A DNA stretch of 64,000 bases from Pseudocercospora fijiensis CIRAD86 (Eukaryota; Ascomycota; Dothideomycetes; Mycosphaerellales; Mycosphaerellaceae): the NCBI RefSeq assembly GCF_000340215.1, contig NW_006921533.1:2150172-2214171 (forward strand). The letters run 5' to 3'. Position numbers and translations under genes: made by a program. How positions within the stretch are numbered: position 1 is the stretch's first letter; every line of letters begins with the position of its first letter. The notes under the pieces were generated by a model. It was not told where the DNA came from and made no database searches. It worked only from the letters and a program-made list of their open reading frames with translations. Below, one piece after another: positions 11,731-21,391 of the stretch.

Positions 11731-13148
11731 TTACTGCTGCGCACACTGCGCGCCATGAGGTCCGTCTTCCTCATCTTCCCACTCCGCGCCTGCTGCTCGC
11801 GGGTCATCTGAGCCCGCACCGAAACCTTCGAGATCGGGCACGACTTCGAATTCGACCTCTTCCACATCTTCTGGTGTCACGCCGGCTTTGCCGTCGGGGT
11901 TGTAGCCTTCTGGCTTAGGTAGAACTGCTCTGACTCGATCGACAGCAGCTTGGTCGTGAAGCCAGCCGTCTTCCGGGAATTTGATCTTGACGGAGAGATA
12001 GAGGTCGCCTTTTGCGTCGGAGCGTTTCATTGGCATGCCCTCGCCTGGAACCTTGAGTACTTCGTCCGGTCTGAGGACTTTACCGTTTGGCTGCTGGACG
12101 TTTAATGAAATGCCGCGGCCGTCGAGGTGCTTAAGCACGACACGATTGAAGCCGGTCAGCGCTTCTGATAAGCTGATTTCCAGTTCAGCGTGCAGATCTG
12201 CGCCAGCTCGGTTGAAGACATCGTGCTGCTCTTCCACAAGCTCGAAAATGATATCTCCCGGCTCTAAGTCATCAGGATCTTGATCGGCCTCGCGCGCGAG
12301 AACAATTTGCTCGCCTTCCCTGCTGCCTCGTGGAATATACAGCTCCAGAATCTTTTTTTGGCTCGTCGTCCGCACGCCCTTGCATTTCTTGCACTTGTCC
12401 TTATCCGCGTAGAACTGCCCTCGGCCATCGCACGTCGAGCAAGGCACTGTCGCTTGCGTAACCATGCCCGGGCCCACGGGTTGTAGCTTGGTCTGTACTC
12501 CTCTACCTTTGCACGTATCGCAAGTCTTGGCCTTCACCTTTTCGTTTTTTCCTCCTGAACCGTTGCAGTTTGTGCAGATGACCTTCTTGGTGCTTGCGAA
12601 CTTCGTCGTCTTGCCCTTGTACAGCTCCTCCAGCGTCACCTCATACTGCTGCAGCTCGTCCCTGCCCTTCGGTCTTCTCCGCCTGGGAGCTGCACCACCG
12701 AATGGATCTCCGCCCATGCCAGGCATACCACCCATGCCTCCCATTCCGCCGAACATTTGCGCTAGTATGTCGTCGAGGTCTGGCCCTGCGCCGCCGCCCA
12801 TACCACTACTCTTGTCGAAGGCGGCCATGCCATGCTGGTCGTACATCGCTCGAGTGTCGTCATCGCTGAGGATCTCATAGGCTTGTGATACGGCTTTGAA
12901 CTTGATATCTGCTTCTTCTCGTTGGTCTTCGGGGACTTTGTCTGGATGTGACGAAAGCGCCGCCTGCGAAAAGTCAGCTTCGGCCTGAGGTGCACCCATG
13001 ATGTCGCAACGTACTTTGTGGTACGCCTTCTTGATCTCCGCCTTGCTCGCTCCCTTCGACACACTGAGAACCTCTACACGTGTCAGTCAGTCCTGCTTTC
13101 TCACGGATTTGCGATCTTCGATCTACCATATAGGTCGATTTCCTCCAT
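11731..13148 (-). CDS. YDJ1: Ydj1/Mas5-type class I DnaJ (Hsp40) co-chaperone, three exons
   Basis: Stimulates the ATPase of cytosolic Hsp70 and delivers clients. Exon 1 is only 22 bases (13148-13127, MEEIDLY). Intron 1 is 13126-13074 (53 bases), exon 2 is 13073-13015, intron 2 is 13014-12964 (51 bases, GTACGT to TCGCAG with GCTGAC as branch), and exon 3 is 12963-11731, giving 437 residues. The J domain has KKAYHK followed by HPD at residues 33-35. A Gly/Met-rich linker follows (GGMGGMGGMPGMGG). Four CxxCxGxG-type zinc motifs lie at about residues 157-221 (CTNCNGSG, CDTCKGRG, CSTCDGRG, CKKCKGVR, the last atypical). The C-terminus is CAQQ, a CaaX box that fits farnesylation as in yeast Ydj1, so attachment to ER or mitochondrial surfaces is likely. 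The gene is divergent from the mitochondrial glutamyl-tRNA synthetase gene. Confidence 0.93.
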
Positions 13149-13404
13149 CTTTGCTCGGTCCCTTCCTGGAAAAATCTTGTAGTAGGGTCGTGAGTCCGCT
13201 CCGGTTGCTTAGGAGATCGGAGTCGGGATGCGATGGCGATCTATATGTACAAAGGGCGAGAGCGAATGATGTATGATCAAAACAGAGGCAAGAGTGAAAG
13301 ATGCCGAGATTCGGCTGCCGTTCCGAGACCCTGAACCTGACTTCTTTCATGTGCAACCAAGCTTCTGCGCGTCTGCTTCACTCATCGAAGTACACTCCAA
13401 GCCG
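13149..13404. promoter_or_regulatory. Short divergent promoter, DnaJ / mitochondrial GluRS
   Basis: Only 256 bases separate the DnaJ ATG (13148, minus) from the preferred GluRS ATG (13405, plus), and only 124 bases if the upstream in-frame ATG at 13273 is used. A shared bidirectional promoter is the simplest reading. No defined motif is claimed. Confidence 0.55.
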
Positions 13405-15441
13405 ATGAATCCTGTTCGATCTTCCTCTTCATTGGCGACATCTACCGAGCGCTGGATTTGCTCATCATGTCGCCATCGTCAAAGCAAAACTTGGAAACGC
13501 TCCTTCTCTGGATTTGCAAGCAGGAGCAAAAGAAGTGAAGTTGTGCTGACTCCTAAATTACCTGGACCCAGCGCATCAAGAAAACATGCAACCGAATCTG
13601 GTAGTCTTGAAACACGCGCGAAAGGAAATCTGCCACAGTGCCCAGCTAGAACTCGCTTCGCCCCTTCTCCAACTGGCTATCTGCACATCGGTGGCCTGCG
13701 AACAGCACTATTCAGCTATCTTCTAGCACAGCGTACCAATGGCCAATTTTTGCTCCGGATAGAAGACACAGATCAAAAGCGGCTTGTACGCGATGCTGAG
13801 GAACGACTATGCCAGGAGCTTCAGTGGGCTGGTCTAAATTGGGACGAGGGACCACAAGTTGGCGGCCAGTATGGCCCTTACAAGCAGTCCGAGCGCAACG
13901 ACATCTACCAGAAACATGCAAAGGAACTTCTTAATTCGGGATCAGCTTATCGATGCTTTTGCACGCCAAAAAGTACAGGTTCGACTGGCGCGACTGCTGC
14001 ATATGTGACAAGTGCTTGCTACCAGGACTGCTCTTCGCTGGCTGCAGGAGAAGCACAAGAAAAAGCTGAGTCAAAACATGAAGCTTTTACTGTTCGATTG
14101 AATCAGCCGTCAGACGCACATAAGCGTGTATACAAAGATCTGATTTATGGCAAGATCCAACGACTCAAACGGTCGCCAAGTGCTAGCCCTGGAGGCGAGG
14201 ATGATTCTGGTATCGATGCTGCTGATACTGTTCTGATCAAGTCCGACGGAACACCAACATATCACTTCGCCAACGTCGTCGACGATCATTTGATGAAAAT
14301 AACCCATGTTATTCGCGGGACGGAATGGATGGCCAGCACGCCTCTGCATTACGACCTGTACTCAGCATTTGGATGGGATCCTCCCGCTTTCGCCCATGTC
14401 GGTCTACTTGTGGACGAGAATAAGGCCAAACTTTCGAAGCGGAGCAATACTGGTTTGGTTTTGGATGTAAAGGGCATGCGAGAGCAGAATGGGATCCTTC
14501 CCGCAGTTCTATGTAACTTTCTTGCTTTGCTCGGTTGGAGCAACCCTGGTCGCAATGATGTGCTAGAGATGCAAGATCTGATCAAAACTTTCGATTTAAA
14601 GTTCACGAAGGGCAACACCATCGTGCGCACAGAAAAGCTCTGGTATCTGCAGAAGCAACACGTGGCTCGAGAAGTGGAGAAACTACGCCCACATGACAGT
14701 AAAGATACCAGGACGATTCAGGATATTACGTCCAGGATTCGTGAAGAACTCCACATTACGAGCACGTCAGAAGTCCAGGGCGCTAGCATAGCGGTTTATC
14801 TCCGTGATGTCCTACTGGCAGATTCGAAATCCTATTCGACACCAAAACAATACGCGGAACGCAATCGCTACTTCTTCAAGTTCGACGAGTCGCAAGTTCC
14901 AGCTGATCGAGAATACTATGACAAGCAAGGCAGTGTTACAGCTCAATACTTGCTGGATATTTGTCGCAACGATATCCTCAAGTGCTGGGAAGGCCTGCCA
15001 GACCACATATGGCCTTTCTCCGAAGCCTCAAACCATGACAGTGATAATCAGCCTTACAGTGAGCACATAGCCACTCTCGACGACCGCGCCTCATGTCTTC
15101 ACGATCACATCGAGAATGCCTTGTGGCGGGAAGTATATCCAGGTTGGGACGAATGGAGCCCCAACCGACGAAGCGACATGACACAATCGCCAGAACTGCA
15201 AGAGCTTGAGCGGCAGAAATTCAAAGCCCTCAATGGAGCCATGAACCGATTCTTGCGAGACAAGCTGGCATACGGACTCCCTGGACCAAGTGTAGCTCAT
15301 ATCATGGCTCTACTAGGCTGGAGCGAATGTCTTCGAAGACTTGGACTTACAGAACATAATCCTGAGAAATGGGTACCAAGGAAATTAGATGAAGGTGATA
15401 TCAGGACTGCACCTGTGAGGATGTCTTGGCTGAAGACATAA
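13405..15441 (+). CDS. MSE1: Mitochondrial glutamyl-tRNA synthetase
   Basis: Class I aminoacyl-tRNA synthetase that charges tRNA-Glu (and in many mitochondria also tRNA-Gln) in the organelle. From 13405 the product has 678 residues. An in-frame ATG at 13273 would add 44 residues. I prefer 13405 because the protein then begins MNPVRSSSSLATSTER followed by an Arg/Ser-rich, acid-poor stretch, which is a typical mitochondrial presequence. The signature PSPTGYLHIGGLRTALF (HIGH class, residues about 87-103) and KLSKRSN (KMSKS class, about 342) are both present, with LRIEDTDQKR between them and an anticodon-binding C-terminal part containing LGWSECLRRLGL. No intron is needed. It is the first of four genes for mitochondrial protein synthesis within 6 kb. 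Confidence 0.94.
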   Translation: MNPVRSSSSLATSTERWICSSCRHRQSKTWKRSFSGFASRSKRSEVVLTPKLPGPSASRKHATESGSLETRAKGNLPQCPARTRFAPSPTGYLHIGGLRTALFSYLLAQRTNGQFLLRIEDTDQKRLVRDAEERLCQELQWAGLNWDEGPQVGGQYGPYKQSERNDIYQKHAKELLNSGSAYRCFCTPKSTGSTGATAAYVTSACYQDCSSLAAGEAQEKAESKHEAFTVRLNQPSDAHKRVYKDLIYGKIQRLKRSPSASPGGEDDSGIDAADTVLIKSDGTPTYHFANVVDDHLMKITHVIRGTEWMASTPLHYDLYSAFGWDPPAFAHVGLLVDENKAKLSKRSNTGLVLDVKGMREQNGILPAVLCNFLALLGWSNPGRNDVLEMQDLIKTFDLKFTKGNTIVRTEKLWYLQKQHVAREVEKLRPHDSKDTRTIQDITSRIREELHITSTSEVQGASIAVYLRDVLLADSKSYSTPKQYAERNRYFFKFDESQVPADREYYDKQGSVTAQYLLDICRNDILKCWEGLPDHIWPFSEASNHDSDNQPYSEHIATLDDRASCLHDHIENALWREVYPGWDEWSPNRRSDMTQSPELQELERQKFKALNGAMNRFLRDKLAYGLPGPSVAHIMALLGWSECLRRLGLTEHNPEKWVPRKLDEGDIRTAPVRMSWLKT

Positions 15442-15819
15442 TGACCCTTGCATCAAGAGAGTCATGTGTGAGAAAGAGGTACGATCACAATCAACGATCA
15501 AGCAACCCGTGGTCTTGACAATTGTGACTGTTCAGAAATTCAGATGTAGTGTGCTGTACAAAAGCTGTGTCTAAAGACCTCGCTTTTCTCTTCATCAATG
15601 ATCCTGTAAATTACAGACTCTATCAGCATCCTTGATTTTGTGATACAGAAAGAAAACCATGCTTATTGATGACTTTAGTGATCACTTTCGACAGGTATGA
15701 ATGGCAGAAGAATACTTGGTATGATGTTTTGAGATTGCTTCTGAACACTTCGAGGCGAAGCCATTTTTGCTTAACTCTCTCGCTCTGAATATCCCAACAC
15801 ACAATACACAGAGCTTCCA
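15442..15819. other. Convergent 3' region between MSE1 and uL4m
   Basis: The 378 bases hold the 3' ends of two converging genes. No coding or RNA feature was recognised. Confidence 0.5.
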
Positions 15820-16860
15820 TCATGCCTCGCTTTTCTCCAACTTCTCCCCCTCCTGCAAATACAACTCCGGCATAGCATTCCTCAGCTGATTCCTCACGGG
15901 TAAATCACTCTCATGCTCCTCAAGCAACGTCTCCAACGCCGACCTCTCCACAATGACCCTTGCCCCTTCCAACAAATCCTTAACATCAACCCACGCAGCC
16001 TCAATCGCTCTCGCTTCTCTGTACATTCCATCACCTCTCAGCGCCTTATAAAGCCCCTCCCGTCTCTCCATGGTCAAAAATAAATTCCCCCCCTTATCGT
16101 TCGATTTATCCCTTGATAACTTGTTCCAGTGTAGGATATCCATCAAGTATCTCTCCAGGGAACTTTCATGGACGCCGGAGAGTTCAATGTCATCTTCCAC
16201 AACTATCAACTCCGCTCTTCGATAGCGATAACTCAACGCCGTCCTCCAAGCACGATCATAAACTTTCTTCGGCAAATCTGTAGAGAAATCTCGTGGTTTG
16301 GGTCCGAAGGCTACACCTCCTCCTCTCAACATGGGAGATTTCTTATCTCCCAAACGAGCGGAACCTGTGCCTTTTTGGGGTCTGATTTTTCGACCCGAGC
16401 CGTGGACTTCGGAGCGCCATTTTGTGTTTGCGCTGCCTTGCCGGGTTGCATCGCCTTCGAAGATTACGGCGCGGTGGAGTATGTCTTTTCGTAGGGGGAG
16501 TAGGAGGTGAGTTGCTGGGTAGGAGGCGAAGGAGGTGGGTTCGAAGGACGGGAAGTCGTAGAGCGTGCATTGGGCTTTTTGGGCGAAGGGGTTCGGTTGT
16601 GGTTGGAAGGGTTTGGCGGCTGATAGTATTGGCGGCGGGATGTTGACTTTGTCTTCTAGTATTGGTTTCACCGGTGCTGAGTCCAGTGTGGCATCGGTAT
16701 GTGTCTGCGAAAGTGAGGCCTCGGGAATAGGTGTAATATTTGATGGTGTTTCGGGTGTTGTTGTTGCCATTGAGCGTGTGAAACATCGCGATGGCTGTTC
16801 ATAGGCCTTGAAACCATTGAAAAGGTGCTTTGCGGGCACTGCTGCCCGTCTTGATGCCAT
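15820..16860 (-). CDS. YML6: Mitochondrial large-subunit ribosomal protein uL4m
   Basis: L4 family protein of the mitochondrial 54S subunit, whose long loop lines the exit tunnel. The product has 346 residues in one exon, starting MASRRAAVPAKHLFNGFKAY with an Arg-rich, acid-poor presequence. A Pro/Thr-rich linker of about 80 residues precedes the L4 fold. The hallmark is the basic loop containing GSGRKIRPQKGTGSARLGDK and the following MLRGGGVAFGPKPRDF (residues about 155-195), then ALSYRYRRAELIVVED. A longer C-terminus than in bacterial L4 is usual for fungal mitochondrial forms. The start at 16860 faces the start of mL38 155 bases away, so the two ribosomal protein genes share one intergenic promoter. 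Confidence 0.95.
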   Translation of the reverse strand: MASRRAAVPAKHLFNGFKAYEQPSRCFTRSMATTTPETPSNITPIPEASLSQTHTDATLDSAPVKPILEDKVNIPPPILSAAKPFQPQPNPFAQKAQCTLYDFPSFEPTSFASYPATHLLLPLRKDILHRAVIFEGDATRQGSANTKWRSEVHGSGRKIRPQKGTGSARLGDKKSPMLRGGGVAFGPKPRDFSTDLPKKVYDRAWRTALSYRYRRAELIVVEDDIELSGVHESSLERYLMDILHWNKLSRDKSNDKGGNLFLTMERREGLYKALRGDGMYREARAIEAAWVDVKDLLEGARVIVERSALETLLEEHESDLPVRNQLRNAMPELYLQEGEKLEKSEA

Positions 16861-17015
16861 GTCGTGTGCTGTGTTGGTAGAGTGAGAAAGTGAGTTGTTG
16901 CTATGAGGTCGACCTATCGTCTCTCCCGCGGCGAAACTTTTGGCGCGTCTCGGTGCTCCTGTTCATACATCTCGCCCATGCTCGACCACATCTCCATCTA
17001 CAATACACCTCGACA
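16861..17015. promoter_or_regulatory. 155-bp divergent promoter between two mitoribosomal genes
   Basis: The uL4m start (16860, minus) and mL38 start (17016, plus) are only 155 bases apart. The segment must hold both promoters and both leaders. It contains GC-rich stretches (TCTCCCGCGGCGAAAC near 16920). Co-regulation is an inference from the arrangement. Confidence 0.6.
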
Positions 17016-18383
17016 ATGGCACTGGACCGAAGTGCCAGGCCATTGGCGCAATGTCTGAGATGTACACGACACGAGAGAATAGCAATACTGATACGAAGCT
17101 TCAGCACATCGACGAACTTGCAAGATGCTGAAACAGCTCAGGTCGAGAAACCCGCGCGGGTGCTAGATCCGTTGACCGTCTCAACACCTCGTCTGGAACG
17201 TAAGATGATACGAGAACAAAAGCAGATGCCTATTGCATCAAGGAGACGGAGGAGAGCCATCGCAAGCAGCTCCAACATTCCATTCGAGCAACTGCCATAT
17301 CAATGCTTCCAAGAAGCCCGCGCTTTCTTGCAAGAAGATCGTGCGGAAAAGCTGGAGATGATCAAGAAGTTTAGAGCCAGAATAGAGAATCTCATGGACA
17401 CTGTGCCAGTCACCCAGGCTGATATTGAACGAAAGGAAGCCAGACTTCGAGACATGAGGAAGAGGTTGGAGGACACAAAGATTCTCGCCGACATCAACGA
17501 CCCTCTGGTGAAGAAGAAGTTTGAGGACGGTTTTGGTAAGATGGCACATATGAAACGACACTGCTATGCGCTGACACATTCTCTAGGCGACATGAGCAAA
17601 CCAATTTACCGACATCTGGCTCAGAAGAAATGGCGAAGCTACGAGCGAGAGCTCCTCATGCAGCGCATAACTCAAATGAATGTCATCCCCGACGTATTGG
17701 ATGAGATTGATCCGACCGTCTCAGTCGAACTATCATTCTCATCCCCAGCAAATCCACTCAAGAGTCGCAAGGTACACCACGGAGACCTGGTCGATTCTCG
17801 CGTCAGTGAGCATCCGCCAAATCTCAACATACAGCCATTTGAGAAGGGCGAAAAGCTCGTCACCATCGCCGTCGTAAACCCTGACGTTCCCAATGTCGAG
17901 AAGGATGCATTCGATTATCGATGTCATTTCCTGGCATGCAATGTGCCTGTTTCTGCGACACGAACATATGTCGAGCTTGGAAAGCTGAGCGAAGAGAGTC
18001 AAATCGTCATACCCTGGCTCCCAGCATATTCGCAGTCTGGACTGCCATACCAGAGGATGGCTATCTTCGTGCTGGAACAGCCACCTGCTTCAGCGGTGTC
18101 GCCAGGATCTGAGGAAGTGCCACCATCAAAGGCTCTTGACGTAGCTGACGTCAAGAGCACAAATCACAGAGCATTCTCAATGCGAAAGGACTTCATCTTG
18201 AGAGACTTGAGGGACACCTTCGACCTGAAGCCGGTCGGGGTGGATCTTTTCAGAACAGTATGGGACGACGGCACAGCAGGTGTGATGCAACGAGCTGGTA
18301 TTGTCGGATGGGATGTAGAATTTAAGAGGAAACGTGTTGAGCCGCTGCCATATAAGAGACTGAAGGAGGAGAGGTTCAGATAG
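17016..18383 (+). CDS. MRPL35: Mitochondrial large-subunit ribosomal protein mL38 (PEBP-like)
   Basis: Mitochondria-specific ribosomal protein built on a phosphatidylethanolamine-binding-protein fold. The open frame begins upstream at 16890 without ATG, and the first ATG is 17016, giving 455 residues starting MALDRSARPLAQCLRC. That Arg-rich, acid-poor N-terminus fits an import signal. The middle has a charged helical part (FRARIENLMDTVPVTQADIE). The C-terminal half shows the PEBP-like core: GEKLVTIAVVNPDVPNVEKD, the YRCHFLACNVPVSA segment, and LPYQRMAIFVLEQP. The ligand-site residues of true PEBPs are not obviously conserved, as expected for mL38. It is divergent from uL4m and lies 186 bases upstream of the IF-3 gene on the same strand. 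Confidence 0.9.
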   Translation: MALDRSARPLAQCLRCTRHERIAILIRSFSTSTNLQDAETAQVEKPARVLDPLTVSTPRLERKMIREQKQMPIASRRRRRAIASSSNIPFEQLPYQCFQEARAFLQEDRAEKLEMIKKFRARIENLMDTVPVTQADIERKEARLRDMRKRLEDTKILADINDPLVKKKFEDGFGKMAHMKRHCYALTHSLGDMSKPIYRHLAQKKWRSYERELLMQRITQMNVIPDVLDEIDPTVSVELSFSSPANPLKSRKVHHGDLVDSRVSEHPPNLNIQPFEKGEKLVTIAVVNPDVPNVEKDAFDYRCHFLACNVPVSATRTYVELGKLSEESQIVIPWLPAYSQSGLPYQRMAIFVLEQPPASAVSPGSEEVPPSKALDVADVKSTNHRAFSMRKDFILRDLRDTFDLKPVGVDLFRTVWDDGTAGVMQRAGIVGWDVEFKRKRVEPLPYKRLKEERFR

Positions 18384-18569
18384 TGAGAGCAGAGCTGGTT
18401 GATCAACACCTTATATCATGTACAAGTACCCAATTTCCTCCATCACTTCAATACTTTTTCTCACGAGATTGTCAGGAATCGACATCTGGTCGATCAATGC
18501 TCACGTGACATATACCCAGGCTCAACTTCTCAAAGCTGTGAAAACGATGGACTACTTCACATCAACATC

Positions 18570-19373
18570 ATGTATGCCAAACACGGTCCCTCAGCTTCGC
18601 AAGCTCTATATAATGTGTTCGTCCTACCGACACTCTCAAAACCATTGCCTCAACGAAGAAGTGCCCAGCATGTCATCTCCAGACAGCATACCCGACCTCT
18701 CCTCCGCTCCTTCCACCAGAGCTCCATTCACAACGCCAAAACACGGGCACCAGAAGAACGCACCCAGAGATGGAACGAAGAGATCACAGCCCGAATGATC
18801 CAGCTCGTCGACAGCGAAACCAATAAACTTCTCGACGATGGCCAGCCCCGAACAAAATGGGACATTCTCCAAACTATCGACCTCAAAACCCACCGTCTCG
18901 TCCAACTCTCCCCCGACGAACCCGGAAACCGTAACTTCATCCCCGTCTGCAAAATCGTCTCAAAGAAAGAAAGCTACGAAGCCGAGCTCCGTCGCAAGAA
19001 ACAAGCCAAAGACCAAAAACGTGCAAACAAAATCGTGAGTGAGGTTGGAGCTAAGACTTTGGAATTGAATTGGGCTATTGATCAGAATCATGATTTGTTA
19101 CATCGGATTGAGAAGATGAAGGGTTTTTTGGCTGAGGGACGGAGGGTGGAGATTGTGCTTGCGTCCAAAAAGGGCGGGAGGAAGGCTACGAAGGAGGAGT
19201 GTGAGGGTGTGCTGGGCAAGATAAAGCAGGCTGCGGAGGGGGTTGAGGGGGTTAAGGTAACCAAGGAGTTCTCGGGGAAGTTAGGGGGATTTGGGGCGAT
19301 GAGTTTTCAGGGACGGCCGGTTGTTGCTAAGGAAGACAGTGTGGAGAAGCAGAAGGATGATGGGCCGGATTGA
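18570..19373 (+). CDS. AIM23: Mitochondrial translation initiation factor IF-3
   Basis: Binds the small mitoribosomal subunit, prevents premature joining and helps select the start codon. The open frame extends upstream to 18399 but has no ATG before 18570, so I start there (267 residues, MYAKHGPSASQALYNV). The N-terminal 60 residues are basic and Ser-rich, as expected for a presequence. The N-domain contains TARMIQLVDSETNKLLDDGQ and the linker and C-domain contain KTLELNWAIDQNHDLLHRI, KMKGFLAEGRRVEIVLASKK and a Gly-rich end. These correspond to the IF3-N and IF3-C layout of fungal Aim23 proteins, which are poorly conserved. Together with MSE1, uL4m and mL38 it completes a local group of organelle translation genes. 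Confidence 0.85.
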   Translation: MYAKHGPSASQALYNVFVLPTLSKPLPQRRSAQHVISRQHTRPLLRSFHQSSIHNAKTRAPEERTQRWNEEITARMIQLVDSETNKLLDDGQPRTKWDILQTIDLKTHRLVQLSPDEPGNRNFIPVCKIVSKKESYEAELRRKKQAKDQKRANKIVSEVGAKTLELNWAIDQNHDLLHRIEKMKGFLAEGRRVEIVLASKKGGRKATKEECEGVLGKIKQAAEGVEGVKVTKEFSGKLGGFGAMSFQGRPVVAKEDSVEKQKDDGPD

Positions 19374-20624
19374 GGGAAGATCGTTGGTTGTCGATGACTA
19401 CGCTTATTTGCGATTGATTCTCGCAAGGAGCATCACGATTCTAGAGAATGAGAACACAAGCTGGATTCTGCAATAAGCAGGAGATTCTAGATGCAGCAGA
19501 ATCGCGTTCTCTTCGAAGCGTGGCCACGGATCTGGACCAGGGGAAAATGAGACATCATGTACGAGAGTCTTGTGGCTGGCACGAACGAGCTACCACAGTC
19601 GCCGAGCGAACAAGTGAGAGACCGATCTGCCGTTCGCCACCCAACTAGGGCAAATGTAACGTCCAAAATACAACACACATCCTGATCACAACCACGAGCT
19701 ACTCATACCCTGAGTTTCCTGCACATGGCGACTGACAGATCTACGCGAAGAACAACACGCAATTGTAAATATCTATCCGAGCATCCATATGATGGCCGTC
19801 CACGAAGTATAAATCAGTCTGTACCAGACTACGAAGTCTCGACTTGATTGAAGCAAATCGGTAACCTCACCGTCCGCCAAGACTTACCCAAGACGACTGA
19901 GCGGAACCTCATGAAAGCTCATCATTTTGAAGAACGATAGGAGATGAGAACGCCAGGTGCGAATGTTGCATGATCGAAGCGGATGTCTAGATCAAGACCG
20001 TCACTATCAAATTCATCCTGTCATTTCCTTTCCACATGAACTCAGTCTCAGTAGTGCTAGGGCAGCTCCTTTGTTTGATGGTATGCGTGAGTTGACTCGC
20101 CTGCTATCTTCATATGCATGTCGACTTAGACCTGTACTTTCGAGAGCTTTCGATATAGCGACTGCCCAGATGACTGACGCAGGCAATGTTCCTCATTCAT
20201 CACTCGAATCAAAATCTCACGGCCTCCTGCATGATTGAGCAGCCTCCGTAATCAACGAACGACGAATCGAAGACCTGAAGGACCCGACTCGGTCCCAGTA
20301 GAGTGGTCGTCTAATCTGGGCCGCGAAGAGTCAAAGTCACCACAGCTGAGAGAGAAAACGCCATAATCGTCCCAAGGCGTCCATCATCGAGTGAAGAATT
20401 TTCGAAAACCGTGCATGAGATCACACCTTGGAAATCACAGAAGCCGATTCGCCGCACAACGTAATCTCGTCATCACCATGATGATCATCATCTTTAATCC
20501 CCACCGTCTCATCCTGACTCCCTGCTCCTTCAGAAGGCCCAGGCTTTTATCTCTGGACAAGTCTTCGAGAAAGTCCCTTCCACTCCACATTCTTCCCAGG
20601 ATCAGCAGGCTTCTTGATAGTCGT
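19374..20624. other. Intergenic, no gene recognised
   Basis: The 1251 bases have normal composition (no RIP signature). Short frames occur (for example 19957-20238, plus) but none resembles a known protein or shows splice-supported extension. No tRNA or 5S rRNA was recognised by eye. Confidence 0.4.
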
Positions 20625-21345
20625 TCATAAAGCCGTGACATCGCCCACGAGCGCCTTCAATTTCGTCTGATATTCCAGCGAAAGTTTCTCGGGATTTGCA
20701 CCACAGCGTAAAAGCGCCAAAGCATTTTCTCGCCTCTCCTCCAGAACGGCCGAGAACAAGGCTGCGCTGTTCCCTGTTCGATAGCCAAAATCGACGCAAG
20801 CGCCGAGTTGAATCATCTTTTCAATGATTGCTGAACTGTTTTCCTGGCAGCCGCATGCAACGAAGATCAATGGGGTTAAAAATTTCTCTGGCGGCTTGTA
20901 ATTCACGACAGCACCGCGTTTCATAAGAATTTCCACCATGGTCGAGCTCTTGACATAGAATATGGGAGTGAAGAAACAAATTGCTTTCGCTTCGATGTTG
21001 GCGCCTCGGTCAAGTAGCACCTGCCTCTAGCAGAGCATTTACAATGTCTCTATGGGACTTTCTGGCAGCTACGCAGAGTGCGGTTCCATGGATCTTACTT
21101 GAGTGATCGACATCGCATTTGGCTGCGATCAGTGCGTTGACGATGTCTAGATGGCCTCCCTGAGCTGCGAAGTGTAGCGCAGCACGTCCTTTGCTATCCA
21201 CAAAGTCGACGTCCACATCGCCAGCATCAAGCAGACGCTTGACTCTCCGAGACTGGCCGTATTCTGCTGCTTCAAGAAGTGCCAGCTCTCGACTTGCTTG
21301 TGGCTCATGTGCTTCCACGGCTTCGTTGTTCCACTTGGTTGACAT
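20625..21345 (-). pseudogene. Ankyrin-repeat coding segment with an internal frame break
   Basis: Starts at ATG 21345 (MSTKWNNEAVEAHEPQAS). Ankyrin repeats are clear: GRAALHFAAQGGHLDIVNAL, then ALCVAARKSHRDIVNALLEA. At about 21010-21030 the first frame hits a stop and the repeats continue in another frame: RGANIEAK, STMVEILMKRGAVVN, and ALALLRCGANPEKLSLEY to a stop at 20625. Sixteen bases beginning GTGCTACTTG sit exactly where ALLEA should run into GANIEAK. Without them the frame is continuous and the ankyrin spacing is normal. They start GT and end AG but are far too short for a known intron. Immediately upstream on the same strand lies a ruined HET domain, so this is probably the C-terminal half of a former HET-ankyrin gene, although the ankyrin part has its own ATG. 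Confidence 0.7.
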
Positions 21346-21391
21346 GGCAAATGATCAAGTCGTGGAGCCGCCAAGTTGAGTGGAAGCAGTG

